From the NCBI RefSeq assembly GCF_002243515.1, contig NZ_CP022657.1:2657001-2721000 (forward strand): DNA of 64,000 nucleotides, given 5' to 3'. Shown piece by piece: positions 52,592 through 62,141 of the stretch (position 1 is the first letter of the stretch; every line of letters starts with the position of its first letter). The stretch is from Tumebacillus algifaecis (lineage in GTDB: Bacteria > Bacillota > Bacilli > Tumebacillales > Tumebacillaceae). Below the pieces are notes generated by a model. That model was given only the letters and a program-made list of their open reading frames with translations, did not search any database and was not told the origin of the DNA. The position numbers and the translations under genes were made by a program.

Positions 52592-53161
52592 GTGGAAAAT
52601 TTGACTCGCCAACTTGAGCACCTGTCATTCGATTATCAACCGACGTTAAGTGAGGTCATTCATGATGAATCGATCTCCCGTTTGCACAGTGTTCTGGAAG
52701 GTCGTACCGGCTTTGATTTACCGTTTGGCACAGCACGGCTTGTGTTGCACATGTTCCCGGAAAGCGCGTTTGTTGATCCGAAGGAATACGACATTTGTCC
52801 CTTGGCTCCGCTCGCGGTCCAGGAATACATGACAGAATCTGAAACTTACAGTGAGACCTCTTTTGTCAAGATTCCCAATACCAGATCGATCATCTCGTAC
52901 ACCCAGTTCTTCCAAGATGGTTATATCGAAGCAGTAGACTCCTCTGATCTGACTGAAGCCCAACTTATCGAAAAGATTGTTCTTTACATGGAGGCACTCT
53001 TCAAATTTGGCGTTGACCTCCCCATTCAAATACGTCTCTACCAAATCGACGCGAACAACCGCGCTTATCAACTTCCCCCAGTCGTCACCCATGGCAACGT
53101 AGACTTGGCCGCGAAGCTTGGCAAGGTGCTGTCGTCGCAAGAAAAAGAGCCCCTCGAATGA
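52592..53161 (+). CDS. Unrecognised 189-aa protein
   Basis: GTG 52592 is eight bases after GAGAGGAG; an ATG three codons earlier touches that site and is unlikely to be used. The product is acidic, soluble, without signal peptide or membrane helix. The first 60 residues are mostly helical. A strand-rich middle follows, with SFVKIPNTRSIISYTQFFQDGYIEA, and the C-terminal helix ends at a terminator. I recognise no family. It stands alone on the plus strand between a regulator operon and the pseudo-cyclase operon with a promoter and terminator of its own, so it is a single-gene unit. Confidence 0.8.
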   Translation: MENLTRQLEHLSFDYQPTLSEVIHDESISRLHSVLEGRTGFDLPFGTARLVLHMFPESAFVDPKEYDICPLAPLAVQEYMTESETYSETSFVKIPNTRSIISYTQFFQDGYIEAVDSSDLTEAQLIEKIVLYMEALFKFGVDLPIQIRLYQIDANNRAYQLPPVVTHGNVDLAAKLGKVLSSQEKEPLE

Positions 53162-53175
53162 GAGGCTCTTTTTTT
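53142..53175 (+). terminator. Terminator overlapping the end of the 189-aa gene
   Basis: AAAAAGAGCC pairs with GGCTCTTTTT across the stop codon, followed by seven T. The A-rich left side also lets it serve the convergent minus-strand gene. Confidence 0.88.
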
Positions 53176-53187
53176 ACCCATTTTGAC

Positions 53188-56049
53188 TTAGACGATCAAT
53201 GTTCCTTTCCAATCGTCCTTCATACCGCCGCGGTTTTCATCACAGACGTAAAAATAGAGTTGGGCGATTTTGTCACTTGGATTTTGACGAATCACTTGCA
53301 GGAAAGCTTCACGGGCGTCATAGAATCGGCCCTGTTGGTATTTGGTAATCGCCGATTCGAACAGGTCTTTTGTCTTTTGTTTTAAACGGCGCGTCTCTTC
53401 GTCGTCCGCTTCAAAAACATCGTACAATTCGATCGGGCCGGCCAATTTGTCTTGAAGCTCGATCAGCCCAAGGCTGCGCGCTTGGAAGTTGTCTCGCTCT
53501 GGAATCGATTGCAGGACATGCGCCGGAAGCAGGATCGTCGCTCCGAGTTTGTCCGAGATCTCCTCGAGCAACATGGCAAATTGCACGCTGTCCGAGATGA
53601 CGCTGACCTCAAGTCGCTCTTCCGCACCGATGATCCCAAGCATCAGCGGTCCGCGCTGGATGCCGATGCCCACTTCGATCCGCCCCTTGCCCTTCCCTTC
53701 TCGGATGTCATTATAGTCGTCTAACGAACGTTTCATCTCCACCGCCGCCGTCAGCGCCTCGCTCGGGCTATCTGGGAACACGGCGAGAATCCCATGGTTG
53801 AGGTATTTGCTCACTTCCCCGTTGTTATCATCGATGATCGGTGAAATCTCGTGCAGGAAGCGGTTGATAAAGTTGAAATTGTCGCGCGTTTTGTCTTTCA
53901 TATCTTCCAAGAAGTCTTCGAAGTCACGAATGTTGATGACCAGGATGCTCATGTCCAACTCGACCTGATCGCCCAATATCACATGGCGAATATCGCGCTT
54001 GCCTAGGTAGTTTAGGAACTTCTCCGGTACGAAATGGCGATACGCATCGCGGAACTCACGCAATTCCAACACCTTTTTCTCCACATGCTCCGACATGTCG
54101 TTGAAGCTGTGCCCCAAGGCGGCCACTTCATCATGGGAGGTGACGGTCACTCGCGTGCTCCACTGGCCTTTGGCAATCTGGTTAGCGCTTGTGCTCAAGC
54201 GGCGGACCGATTTGAGTTGCAGAAGCGTCACCAACAGTACGACGAGCAAAATCAAGATCGTAAACCCGGTCAGTTTCTGTAACGTGCTGTACCAGTACTC
54301 CTCCATGCGCAGTTCAAAGCCGTGCATATTGATCCCTGCCTCATAGACCCCGATCACTTTTGTTTTGTCCGCGTTGTACAGCGGGCCGAGCGCGAACAGC
54401 CAAGTGCCATTTTGGTCTTGAGATTTACAAGTGACATACGACTGCTCTTCTAACGCTTTGTTGTAATCGAAGCCTGCATCCACAGCCTTCAAATTGCCTG
54501 TCACTTTGTCACGGGCCATACAAGCGGAAACGGCCGTTTCATCGACGGTGACCTGGAAGGAATCGAACATGCGAGTATCGTTATCATCTTCGAGCACATC
54601 GTACAGCCTGTTGTCGATGTATTTGTAGACCATCATGTAAAACTTTCCAAAGTTATCTTTAAAGGTCAGTTTGTCTTTGATCGCTTTGTAATCTTCGTTC
54701 ATATAGTCCTGTGGCGAATTGATGCGCTGCAGATGCTCAGGACTGACCAGATTCTGCCCATCATGAGCGACATAGACCAGTGAGCTCCTGACTTCCCCTT
54801 CCGTGTCTTCGCGAAAATCTTGATGCACCAAAAAGGCCAAGAGCAACATTGACAAAGAAATCAACGGAATGATGATGAAGAGCTGCTTGTAAATCAGCGA
54901 GTACGGCATGATGTTGACGTACAAGATCTTCAGTACGCCAAGCAGCAATAACACCGAGACCACCGCGCCAATCCAGACCAAAAAATGACGCGTTTGGGAG
55001 CTACCCGAATATTCGAGCACCGTCATTTCCTTTTGTGGCGTATACAGCAAAGCATACTGCGCCATGGAGACGAACAAGGCGCCATCCGGGCGTATTTCCA
55101 AGCTTGCCAACGGATGGTCGATTTGAGCGGTGTCTGCAATCGATTTCCCCACCAAGAGATCCAGCGCCTCTTTTTGGGTGAACACCGTCTCGACATGAGT
55201 CGGATCATCCAAGGAAAAATGTTTGACGCTCCCGCCATACTCGTCGAGGAAGTACACGTCTCTGCCTGACACCTTGACATTCTCGGCGAATCTGCCATTT
55301 TGTCCCGTGAAATTCTGCGGGTAGAGGCGTTCACCAGCCTGGTAGATCTCACCGCGCTTCGTCGAATAGATCAACTCTTTCGATTTGACCCCGACGATGT
55401 CTGTCACACCGATGTCAGTAGCAAGATGTGTGCTGGTGATTTTTGTGAATCGATCGAGCGTTCGGTCCCATTCATGAAGAGCGAGCTCGATATCGCTTTC
55501 CTGTGTGATCAGGAACAGTTCGCCGTCTTTCAGCTCCAACGCACGAATGTTGCCGCCACGCAGCGAATTGCGTTCCGCCACGCTGTAAGGACGTGAGAAG
55601 CCAAGCCAGTTTGTATCTAGTTTCCCTTCCGCATTGTAACGGACGATGGCTTCGTGTTTCAACACCAGCGCATTGACATCCATGACCCGCACCACGACAT
55701 ACAGCATTCCGTCTGGAGCGGGCAAAACATGATCGTAAATGATATAGGACAGGGAATCATCGAGCAGCGTCGGGTCTTTCGAGTTCAGATTGACAAACTT
55801 TGAAAGCGACGGTGCTTTGATTTTAAATTTCTGAGTGCCATCGGCGTCGAGCTTGAGAATCGACTGCTTGGCATCCTCGATAATATACATGTTGTTTTCG
55901 CCGTCAGACGTCACTTTATACGGTTTCTTTAGGGCTACGAGCTGATTGGTCGGAAACCGCTTCAAATCATCCGCATTTCGAATGCTAAAAAAACCTAGAA
56001 CTGAGAGAGCTAACAATAAAATGGTTAAGATCAGTAGATTTCGTCTCAT
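53188..56049 (-). CDS. Receptor-like class III cyclase homologue with degenerate active site
   Basis: 953 residues. An N-terminal signal anchor is followed by about 310 residues of repetitive beta structure (propeller-like, LKLDADGTQKF and similar strands), a membrane helix near 365-385, another at about 395-415, an extracellular sensor segment to about 580, a membrane helix, HAMP-like linker (RRLSTSANQIAKGQWSTRV) and a cyclase homology domain from about 690. The residues that make cyclases work are missing. The first metal Asp is Asn (INIRDF near 707), the second is His (KYLNHGILAVF near 751) and the transition-state Asn/Arg pair is Gln/Leu (SDSVQFAMLLEE near 822). It therefore looks like a signalling or scaffold pseudo-enzyme. 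It overlaps the upstream gene by four bases. A TPR-like tail ends the protein. Confidence 0.85.
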   Translation of the reverse strand: MRRNLLILTILLLALSVLGFFSIRNADDLKRFPTNQLVALKKPYKVTSDGENNMYIIEDAKQSILKLDADGTQKFKIKAPSLSKFVNLNSKDPTLLDDSLSYIIYDHVLPAPDGMLYVVVRVMDVNALVLKHEAIVRYNAEGKLDTNWLGFSRPYSVAERNSLRGGNIRALELKDGELFLITQESDIELALHEWDRTLDRFTKITSTHLATDIGVTDIVGVKSKELIYSTKRGEIYQAGERLYPQNFTGQNGRFAENVKVSGRDVYFLDEYGGSVKHFSLDDPTHVETVFTQKEALDLLVGKSIADTAQIDHPLASLEIRPDGALFVSMAQYALLYTPQKEMTVLEYSGSSQTRHFLVWIGAVVSVLLLLGVLKILYVNIMPYSLIYKQLFIIIPLISLSMLLLAFLVHQDFREDTEGEVRSSLVYVAHDGQNLVSPEHLQRINSPQDYMNEDYKAIKDKLTFKDNFGKFYMMVYKYIDNRLYDVLEDDNDTRMFDSFQVTVDETAVSACMARDKVTGNLKAVDAGFDYNKALEEQSYVTCKSQDQNGTWLFALGPLYNADKTKVIGVYEAGINMHGFELRMEEYWYSTLQKLTGFTILILLVVLLVTLLQLKSVRRLSTSANQIAKGQWSTRVTVTSHDEVAALGHSFNDMSEHVEKKVLELREFRDAYRHFVPEKFLNYLGKRDIRHVILGDQVELDMSILVINIRDFEDFLEDMKDKTRDNFNFINRFLHEISPIIDDNNGEVSKYLNHGILAVFPDSPSEALTAAVEMKRSLDDYNDIREGKGKGRIEVGIGIQRGPLMLGIIGAEERLEVSVISDSVQFAMLLEEISDKLGATILLPAHVLQSIPERDNFQARSLGLIELQDKLAGPIELYDVFEADDEETRRLKQKTKDLFESAITKYQQGRFYDAREAFLQVIRQNPSDKIAQLYFYVCDENRGGMKDDWKGTLIV

Positions 56050-58133
56050 AGATTGACCGTTCCTTTAATTTCTATCGCCTGCGTTTTGTCATGCCATACC
56101 ACGTTAAGTCCCAACGCCTCAACAACGAAACGCAACGGGACGACGGTGCGTCCAGCGATCAGTCGCGGCGGTGCATCCAGTTTGACAGCCTTGCCATTGA
56201 CGAGCGCTGTCATCTCCCCGATCTTGCAATAGACGGTGGTACCTTCTTTGCTGATCCAGACGCTTTGCTCGTCTTGGTTCCAGGTGACCGTCGAGCCAAA
56301 GGACTCAGAGATCGGACGAATGTGCATCAGCGTGCGATCTCCGAGGATCAGCGGCGGCATCATGAATTTGATATCCACCGTTTTGGAGATCACGTTTTCT
56401 ACCGGCAAGACGGTCGCTTTCGGCTGCTCGACTTTGATCTGCTTTTGCAGGTCGGCCAAGGCGCTCAGGTCATTCGCGGTGTATTTCTGTCTTTCAATCG
56501 CTTTGATCTCCTCGATCACTGCACTCTGAGCGCTGTCGAGAGCAGGGCTAGACTTGCCACCCGTTTCCGCCTTCACTTCCATTTGTTTCTTTTCGAACTG
56601 CTCTTTAAGCAGAAAGCGCTCCGTTTTTTGTGCCTTGAGCAGTTTTGCATCGAGCACGGCGATTTCCTGATTGATCAGCACAGCTTCTGCATCGGAAGCC
56701 TGTGGCAATTTGGCGGTTAGTTTCTGCTTGCCTGCAACCAGTTGCTCGATCGAGTCTGCAACTCCTTGCTCCTCGAATATCAGCGCGGTCTCCGCCTCGA
56801 CTAGTGACACCAGCAGATTGTCGGCAGATTCTGCTGCACCTTGCTCTTTGGCCTGCTTGATCTGGTCTTTGAGCGCGGTGATCAACGTTTGAAGATCAGC
56901 CATCCGAATCACTTTTCGCTCCGCTTGGATCTCATCGATGCGCAGGGCAATCGTGTTGAGTTTGGCAAGCAATTGAGCTGCTATGTCCTTTTGTCCGAGC
57001 TTTTCCGCTTTCTGAAACGTTCCTTCTACAATCTCGAACTCCGCTTGCCAAGCGGCTTTTTCTTTGAGCAGTAACGATTGCTTCGTTGCGGTGATCTCCG
57101 CTTGAATCTCCTTTCTCTCGTCGAGGCCGTTCGCCTCCTTTAGTCGCTTTTCCAGCGCGGAAACCTGTTGCGCGAGCAATCCTCTTTGCACGAGTAACAA
57201 CTGCTGATCGGCAGCATCCAACTTCACCAGCAGTTCCTTCGCGAGTTGGGCCTGTGAGTTGTTGACCGCGCGATCGAGCTCCAGCGCCAGTTGCTTGCTG
57301 GCTGTTATCGCTTTGTCCACCTCGGCCGACAAGATCCCCGCTTTGAAGTCGTTCAGGTTCTTTTCGGCCTGTTTCTTCTGTTCCAACAGCTTCGCCTTCT
57401 CAGCCGGGTCGCTTGCCGATGCCAGTGCGTCTTCCACTCGTTTCAGTTCGGCTTCCAACTGCTTTTGCAAGTCGGCTTGAGCTCCCTTGACTGCGCTCTC
57501 CAGCAGTTTCTGTGGATCAGCGAGCTTTTCGAGCTCATTGCCCGCTTGCTCGCTGTTCCCAGCCTTCAACGCTTCGAGAAAAGCGACTTGTGCGCGTAAC
57601 GTGGCCGCTTTGATCGCAAGTTGAATGGCGAGCGTGTCATCACCGGCTGCAACCGCTTGTTTGTTAGCCTCCTCCGCTTTCTTCTGCTGATCTTTGGCAT
57701 CGGTGATCGCTTTGTCAAGCGCGGCTGCCGTGTCCAACCATTCGATCGACACCTTGCCGTCTTTCAGCCGCACCCAGATGTTGATTTTCATTTTGTCAAT
57801 GTCAGCATTGGCAACCGTTGTACCGCTCGGATTGAGGATGGCCGACAGATCGTATCCGTTTTGGATGTTGAACCATGCACCGTCTGCTAGCTCCGACTTG
57901 TAATACATGCCTTGATCCGACTGGTCGATGCTCGCTTTTGCCGCATCGAGAACAGGATTGGTCAACGCCTCTTTTTGGATCAAATAGGTGCCGATCAGCA
58001 GATGCCCGCTTGCCAGCTTCGATGCTGCGGGGCGGTCGGCCGCCGACGCAGAAGGTGAGGCCGACAAGAGTGTGCCAAACAATGAGAGGGCGAGCAATAA
58101 GGTGACAAACTTACGGCGATGTTTCCTACTCAT
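56046..58133 (-). CDS. Exported coiled-coil protein with copper-amine-oxidase-N domain
   Basis: 695 residues; AAAGGAGG lies six bases before the ATG. A signal peptide (KHRRKFVTLLLALSLFG, cleaved near ASA-AD) is followed by an N-terminal beta domain of about 110 residues and roughly 400 residues of nearly uninterrupted Lys/Glu/Gln/Ala-rich coiled coil. A C-terminal copper-amine-oxidase N-like domain completes it (IRPISESFGSTVTW..., RTVVPLRFVVEALGLNVVW). That fold is a common wall- or surface-associated module in Bacillota and does not itself bind copper. It sits between the TolC-like gene (13-base gap) and the pseudo-cyclase gene (four-base overlap), so the three products probably form one envelope-spanning assembly. 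Confidence 0.85.
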   Translation of the reverse strand: MSRKHRRKFVTLLLALSLFGTLLSASPSASAADRPAASKLASGHLLIGTYLIQKEALTNPVLDAAKASIDQSDQGMYYKSELADGAWFNIQNGYDLSAILNPSGTTVANADIDKMKINIWVRLKDGKVSIEWLDTAAALDKAITDAKDQQKKAEEANKQAVAAGDDTLAIQLAIKAATLRAQVAFLEALKAGNSEQAGNELEKLADPQKLLESAVKGAQADLQKQLEAELKRVEDALASASDPAEKAKLLEQKKQAEKNLNDFKAGILSAEVDKAITASKQLALELDRAVNNSQAQLAKELLVKLDAADQQLLLVQRGLLAQQVSALEKRLKEANGLDERKEIQAEITATKQSLLLKEKAAWQAEFEIVEGTFQKAEKLGQKDIAAQLLAKLNTIALRIDEIQAERKVIRMADLQTLITALKDQIKQAKEQGAAESADNLLVSLVEAETALIFEEQGVADSIEQLVAGKQKLTAKLPQASDAEAVLINQEIAVLDAKLLKAQKTERFLLKEQFEKKQMEVKAETGGKSSPALDSAQSAVIEEIKAIERQKYTANDLSALADLQKQIKVEQPKATVLPVENVISKTVDIKFMMPPLILGDRTLMHIRPISESFGSTVTWNQDEQSVWISKEGTTVYCKIGEMTALVNGKAVKLDAPPRLIAGRTVVPLRFVVEALGLNVVWHDKTQAIEIKGTVNL

Positions 58134-58146
58134 GGCGAGCCTCCTT

Positions 58147-59874
58147 TTACTTCTTGGTCAAAGTTCCTTTAGGAGCATAGCCTTCAAGAACGGCTTCGTC
58201 CCCTTTCTGATCTCCGTTGTACAACACGATGTACAGATCGCTGATATCGCTGAAGGCGAGGTTTAAGTGGAGCAGTTCACCTTTAATCGCAGTGCGCTCC
58301 CCGATCTGCTTGCCCGTCTTTTTCGAATGCAGCGTAAAATGGGTCGCCTGAAGGCCGTCTTTGAGATCGCCGACCGTAAACTTGCTGGTCATCCCCTCGG
58401 CAACCGGTTCGAGTTTCCAACCTCCGAGCAACAGGTCAACGCTCGGCGGCTGGACCAGCGGGTCGAGGCCACTGTCCACCTGATAGGGCAACAAACCATT
58501 GCGGTAGACAACGCTGCCTGAGGTGTCAAGGTCGAGCTTGGAAAGTGATAACTTATACGCGAGAAAAGCTGAGGTGACCATTTCTCCCGCTTGAACTTCC
58601 GACGCTTTGACCGCGTCCAATTCCTCCTGTTTTAGCACGCCAAACTTTTTCTTTTGCTCTGCATCTTTCGTTGCTTGGCGCGCATGATCCTGTGCTTTCA
58701 TCGCTAAGATGTAGCTTGCTTCCGACTGCTTGACACCGAGGTAAGACGTTTTGATCTTGGTTACGAGCTTTTGGCGGGTGTCGCTTTCTTTTAAGCGCGC
58801 TTTATCAAACTCAAGCATGGCCAGTGGCAAGGAGTTCTGCATGTCTTCAAAATAGCGCATGCCTTCGTACTCCCCTTGCAGATCTTTTTTAGGCACTTGT
58901 TTCAAAAACGGGAAGGAGAAGACGAGAACCCACACTTTGCCGCGCCATTTCGCTTCGATGTTCGCCAACATTTCATTGTATTTGGCCATAAATGCCGCAT
59001 AGTCGGTCTCTTTCGTGCTGCTGTAGGTCGATTCCAATATCTGCATCGTTTGGGCGCCAAATTTATTCGTATACAATTGACGGATCAGATTGACTTTCGC
59101 CTCTGCGAGGCGTCTAGCTTCAATCGCTTTCCACAGCTCAAGATCGGTCCCCTCGGCTCGAGCGATCATCTGCCAGAGCACCGTTTGATTGAGCCATGCA
59201 TATTGACGTGGAACGTCAAACGTAAAATCGCCGTCGAGATCCATGCCCACCTTTTGCCCCAACTCATTGCGGCTGGACTTGAAGGCAAGCGTTGCTACCG
59301 TGACGGACGATTGCACCGTTTCCAGCTCTTTTTTCGCAGCATCGACAGCTGCTTGCTTGGCATAGCCGAAGATCGCCTTTTTGGTCAGGTCATCCACTTT
59401 CACTTGCGCCTGTTTCAGTTCGGACTGTGCCTTTTGAACGCCAAGCTGAGCTTGGTAAGCGTTTATGTAGAGTTGCTCGATTTCAAGCCCAATCTCACGT
59501 CGCTTGTTCTCGATCTCGCGTTCTGCTTTTTTCAGTTCCAGTTGCGCGTTCGGGACCTTGGTGCCGAGGTCGATGTCTCGACTCAAACTATGCTCTTTCG
59601 CATGCTTGCTCGCATCTTTCTCAGCTTGAATGTTGATCGCTTTGTAGGCTTGGATCAACTCTTGCTTCTTTTTTTCCAGATTGCTGTTTAGATCTTTCAG
59701 ATCCGGACTAACTTGAATGGCGCGCGCTGTCAACTCCTGAAGGGACAAGGCGGCCGCAGCATAAACAACGGTCGAGGACTGCAAGATCGGCACTGTAGAC
59801 TGGCCTGCCAGCAGGCAGGCGGTGATCAATGAGATGGCAGCCGTTTTCTTATTCAAAATAAAAATGTGAACCAC
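58147..59874 (-). CDS. TolC/OEP-like exported coiled-coil protein
   Basis: About 575 residues. A signal peptide (NKKTAAISLITACLLAG) leads into LSLQELTARAIQVSPDLKDLNSN, the usual N-terminal motif of outer-membrane efflux proteins. Two long helical hairpin regions separated by a short central part follow, as in TolC repeats, and a beta-rich domain of about 110 residues ends it. A monoderm Bacillota should have no outer membrane, so a structural role in a wall-crossing assembly is more likely than an efflux duct. The start is uncertain: AGGAG touches GTG 59874, an ATT at 59865 is optimally spaced and a TTG at 59856 fits the signal peptide best. Confidence 0.75.
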   Translation of the reverse strand: MVHIFILNKKTAAISLITACLLAGQSTVPILQSSTVVYAAAALSLQELTARAIQVSPDLKDLNSNLEKKKQELIQAYKAINIQAEKDASKHAKEHSLSRDIDLGTKVPNAQLELKKAEREIENKRREIGLEIEQLYINAYQAQLGVQKAQSELKQAQVKVDDLTKKAIFGYAKQAAVDAAKKELETVQSSVTVATLAFKSSRNELGQKVGMDLDGDFTFDVPRQYAWLNQTVLWQMIARAEGTDLELWKAIEARRLAEAKVNLIRQLYTNKFGAQTMQILESTYSSTKETDYAAFMAKYNEMLANIEAKWRGKVWVLVFSFPFLKQVPKKDLQGEYEGMRYFEDMQNSLPLAMLEFDKARLKESDTRQKLVTKIKTSYLGVKQSEASYILAMKAQDHARQATKDAEQKKKFGVLKQEELDAVKASEVQAGEMVTSAFLAYKLSLSKLDLDTSGSVVYRNGLLPYQVDSGLDPLVQPPSVDLLLGGWKLEPVAEGMTSKFTVGDLKDGLQATHFTLHSKKTGKQIGERTAIKGELLHLNLAFSDISDLYIVLYNGDQKGDEAVLEGYAPKGTLTKK

Positions 59875-60001
59875 TCCTGTATGCTCATCAACTTCAACAT
59901 CAATTTTACTACATTTTCTTGTAGTCTAGCATCTAATTTACAAACAATAACTCAATAACTTGTGGTACATTTAGTAGAAGAGACATAAAGGAGCGAGTAC
60001 A

Positions 60002-60388
60002 ATGGGTTTTGTGGTATGCGGTGGCGCACAGATGCAGTGCAGCTTTGGTGCTGCGCCGAGTGCACTGATGCTGCTTCCGAATAATAAAGTTGTAACAACG
60101 ATGCCGATTGCAAACATCATGGACAACAAGCCGATGGTAAACGTGATGCCTTTTGGAATGTGCCAATCGCTGGCCAATCCGGCGGTCGCTTCGGCCACTG
60201 CTGCGGCGTTAGGTGTGCTGACACCGATGCCCTGCATGCCGGTGACTTCTGCGCCTTGGGCGCCGGGCAGCCCAACGGTGCATATTGCGAATATGCCTGC
60301 TTTAAACAACAACTCCAAGCTGATGTGCAACTGGGGCGGCGTGATTTCGATCATCCAGCCCGGTCAGCAGACGATCCAGGTGCCCTGA
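60002..60388 (+). CDS. DUF4280 PAAR-like protein
   Basis: 128 residues; AAAGGAG is eight bases upstream of the ATG. The N-terminus MGFVVCGGAQMQCSFG, the central PFGMCQSLANP and the CNWGGVISI ending are the conserved parts of the DUF4280 family, with the cysteines in the expected places. DUF4280 proteins are relatives of PAAR tips, which cap the spike of contractile injection systems or join toxin proteins in polymorphic-toxin loci. The stop overlaps the start of the MORN gene (TGATG), so the two products are translated together. Confidence 0.88.
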   Translation: MGFVVCGGAQMQCSFGAAPSALMLLPNNKVVTTMPIANIMDNKPMVNVMPFGMCQSLANPAVASATAAALGVLTPMPCMPVTSAPWAPGSPTVHIANMPALNNNSKLMCNWGGVISIIQPGQQTIQVP

Positions 60389-62067
60389 TGAAAGTATTGA
60401 TGCAATTGTCTAACATGATCATAAGACCGGTTGTCACTCCAATAAAAGTCCGTGTCCAAAAGGTGATCACGGCGGTGAAAAATTGGCCTAGAACCGTGCA
60501 GTCCAAAGTTGAATCGATGCTCAAACCAAAAGAGCAATCGTTGAAGGACTATGTCCGCTTCGGTCGGCGTTATGTTTCAAAACGGCTGATTTTAATCATC
60601 ATGATCTTGGCTTTGGCGCTCGGCGTCTTAGCGTATCAATACCTCTATCTCAACCCGCCCGCCTTTTTGCGCGAACTGCTGGGGCGCAACGTCTTTGTCG
60701 AGAACTCCCAAGAGATCGTCAAATATTCCGGCTACGGTAAAGTTGTCGATGAAAACGGGGTTCTGCTTTACGAAGGCGACCTGAAAAATGGGAAATTCAC
60801 AGGCACAGGCACCATTTTCGGCCATAACGGCGAGGTATTGTACAAAGGCGAGATGAAAGACGGCAACAAGCACGGCAATGGTGAATCCTACAACGGATTG
60901 GGAGAGATCGTGTACAAGGGCAGTTTTGCTGATGACCTGTACAACGGTGAAGGCACGACCTATTACACCAACGGCGACATGCGTTATACCGGCAACTTTA
61001 AGCACGGCAAGATGAGCGGCGACGGCACGATGTATTTCCAACAAGGCAAGCTGATGTACAAAGGTCTGTTTGTTGAAGATAAATATGCGGGCAAAGGCAC
61101 CGAATACTTCTTTAACGGTCAGGTCAAATATGATGGAATGTTTCTCGATAACGCCTATGAAGGTGAAGGCAAGCTATTTGCGGAAAACGGTAAAAAGGTA
61201 TTTGAAGGCACGTTTTCCGGCGGCGACTATCAAGGAGCTGGGAAACTTTACGACAAGGCTGGTAAGCTCCTGTTCGAAGGCGGGTTTAAAGAAGGACAGT
61301 ACAACGGTGACGGCAAGGAATATTACAGCAATGGCCTAGTGAAATATGAAGGGCAGTATGCAGCCGGCAAGTTCCATGGAGTCGGGACACTGACCACAGA
61401 AAAAGGCAAACCGCAATATGTCGGCTCCTTTGTCGAAGGTAAGTATGACGGCGAAGGCGAACTGTTCACCGCAGAAGGCACACTGCGTTACAAAGGCCAG
61501 TTTCAAGCTGGTCGTGAGAGCGGGCAAGGGGAACGTTACAATGCGAAAGGCATGGTGGTATTCAAAGGCCAGTTCCAAGATGGGTATCCCTTCTACCCTG
61601 GCTTCCTCGATCTCGCCCCGCAGAAAGTGGAAGAATTGCTCGGCAAGGCTACAGATGTGCGAATCTCTGAGCAAGGTGTTCCGGCATTGGAGATGGTCTA
61701 TGCGGGCAACAACATGCTGTTCCGCTTCGAACTTGACCCTGCCAATCTCGATCCCGATCCGGAGAAGCAAAAGGAAGCAAAAGTTACCTCGATCCAACTC
61801 TGGGGCTCGGAGCAGTTGGCAGAGCTGCAGCAGATGCTAAAAGAGAAGCAGGAAGCCGCCACTAAAACTACCAGCGGTGCCGCTTCGCCCACCTCACCAG
61901 GCGGCAAGACGGGGGACGCTTCAAAAGATCAGCCGACTTCTCCGCCGCTGAAACTGGTACGCGAATCGGGCAATGTGAAAGTGTATGCAATCGGCGACGA
62001 TTGGTATTACTGTTCCTACAATGGAAAAGTGATCGCGCGAGCTGAAATCGCCAAAGCAATTAAATAA
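60388..62067 (+). CDS. Membrane-anchored MORN-repeat protein (12 repeats)
   Basis: 559 residues. ATG 60388 shares a base with the stop of the DUF4280 gene; a longer frame to 60160 lies inside that gene and is not used. A basic cytoplasmic N-terminus (about 65 residues) is followed by one membrane helix (LILIIMILALALGVLAYQYL) and about 290 residues made of twelve 23-residue MORN_2-like repeats of the form YKGxFxxGxxxGxGxxYxxNG. A C-terminal beta domain, a Thr/Ser/Pro/Gly linker and a small closing domain (VYAIGDDWYYCSYNGKVIARAE) complete it. YwqK-type antitoxins use the same repeats. Coupling to a PAAR-like protein makes an immunity, receptor or anchor role likely, though no toxin domain is in view. 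Confidence 0.85.
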   Translation: MKVLMQLSNMIIRPVVTPIKVRVQKVITAVKNWPRTVQSKVESMLKPKEQSLKDYVRFGRRYVSKRLILIIMILALALGVLAYQYLYLNPPAFLRELLGRNVFVENSQEIVKYSGYGKVVDENGVLLYEGDLKNGKFTGTGTIFGHNGEVLYKGEMKDGNKHGNGESYNGLGEIVYKGSFADDLYNGEGTTYYTNGDMRYTGNFKHGKMSGDGTMYFQQGKLMYKGLFVEDKYAGKGTEYFFNGQVKYDGMFLDNAYEGEGKLFAENGKKVFEGTFSGGDYQGAGKLYDKAGKLLFEGGFKEGQYNGDGKEYYSNGLVKYEGQYAAGKFHGVGTLTTEKGKPQYVGSFVEGKYDGEGELFTAEGTLRYKGQFQAGRESGQGERYNAKGMVVFKGQFQDGYPFYPGFLDLAPQKVEELLGKATDVRISEQGVPALEMVYAGNNMLFRFELDPANLDPDPEKQKEAKVTSIQLWGSEQLAELQQMLKEKQEAATKTTSGAASPTSPGGKTGDASKDQPTSPPLKLVRESGNVKVYAIGDDWYYCSYNGKVIARAEIAKAIK

Positions 62068-62095
62068 GAACCCACTCGTCCAAATGTGACCCTAT

Positions 62096-62124
62096 AAAAA
62101 AGCCCTCCAGACGGAGGGCTTTTT
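62096..62124. terminator. Bidirectional terminator between MORN and DUF4157 genes
   Basis: AGCCCTCC (62101-62108) pairs with GGAGGGCT (62113-62120), flanked by A5 and T4. It serves both convergent genes. Confidence 0.85.
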
Positions 62125-62141
62125 GCTGTCAATTCTGTTGC

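Noticed and set aside
53188-56049. Active adenylate cyclase
   Set aside because: All metal and transition-state residues visible in the alignment are substituted.
60160-60387. Longer N-terminus for the MORN protein
   Set aside because: That extension lies in another frame inside the DUF4280 gene; ATG 60388 overlaps the stop in the usual coupled way.
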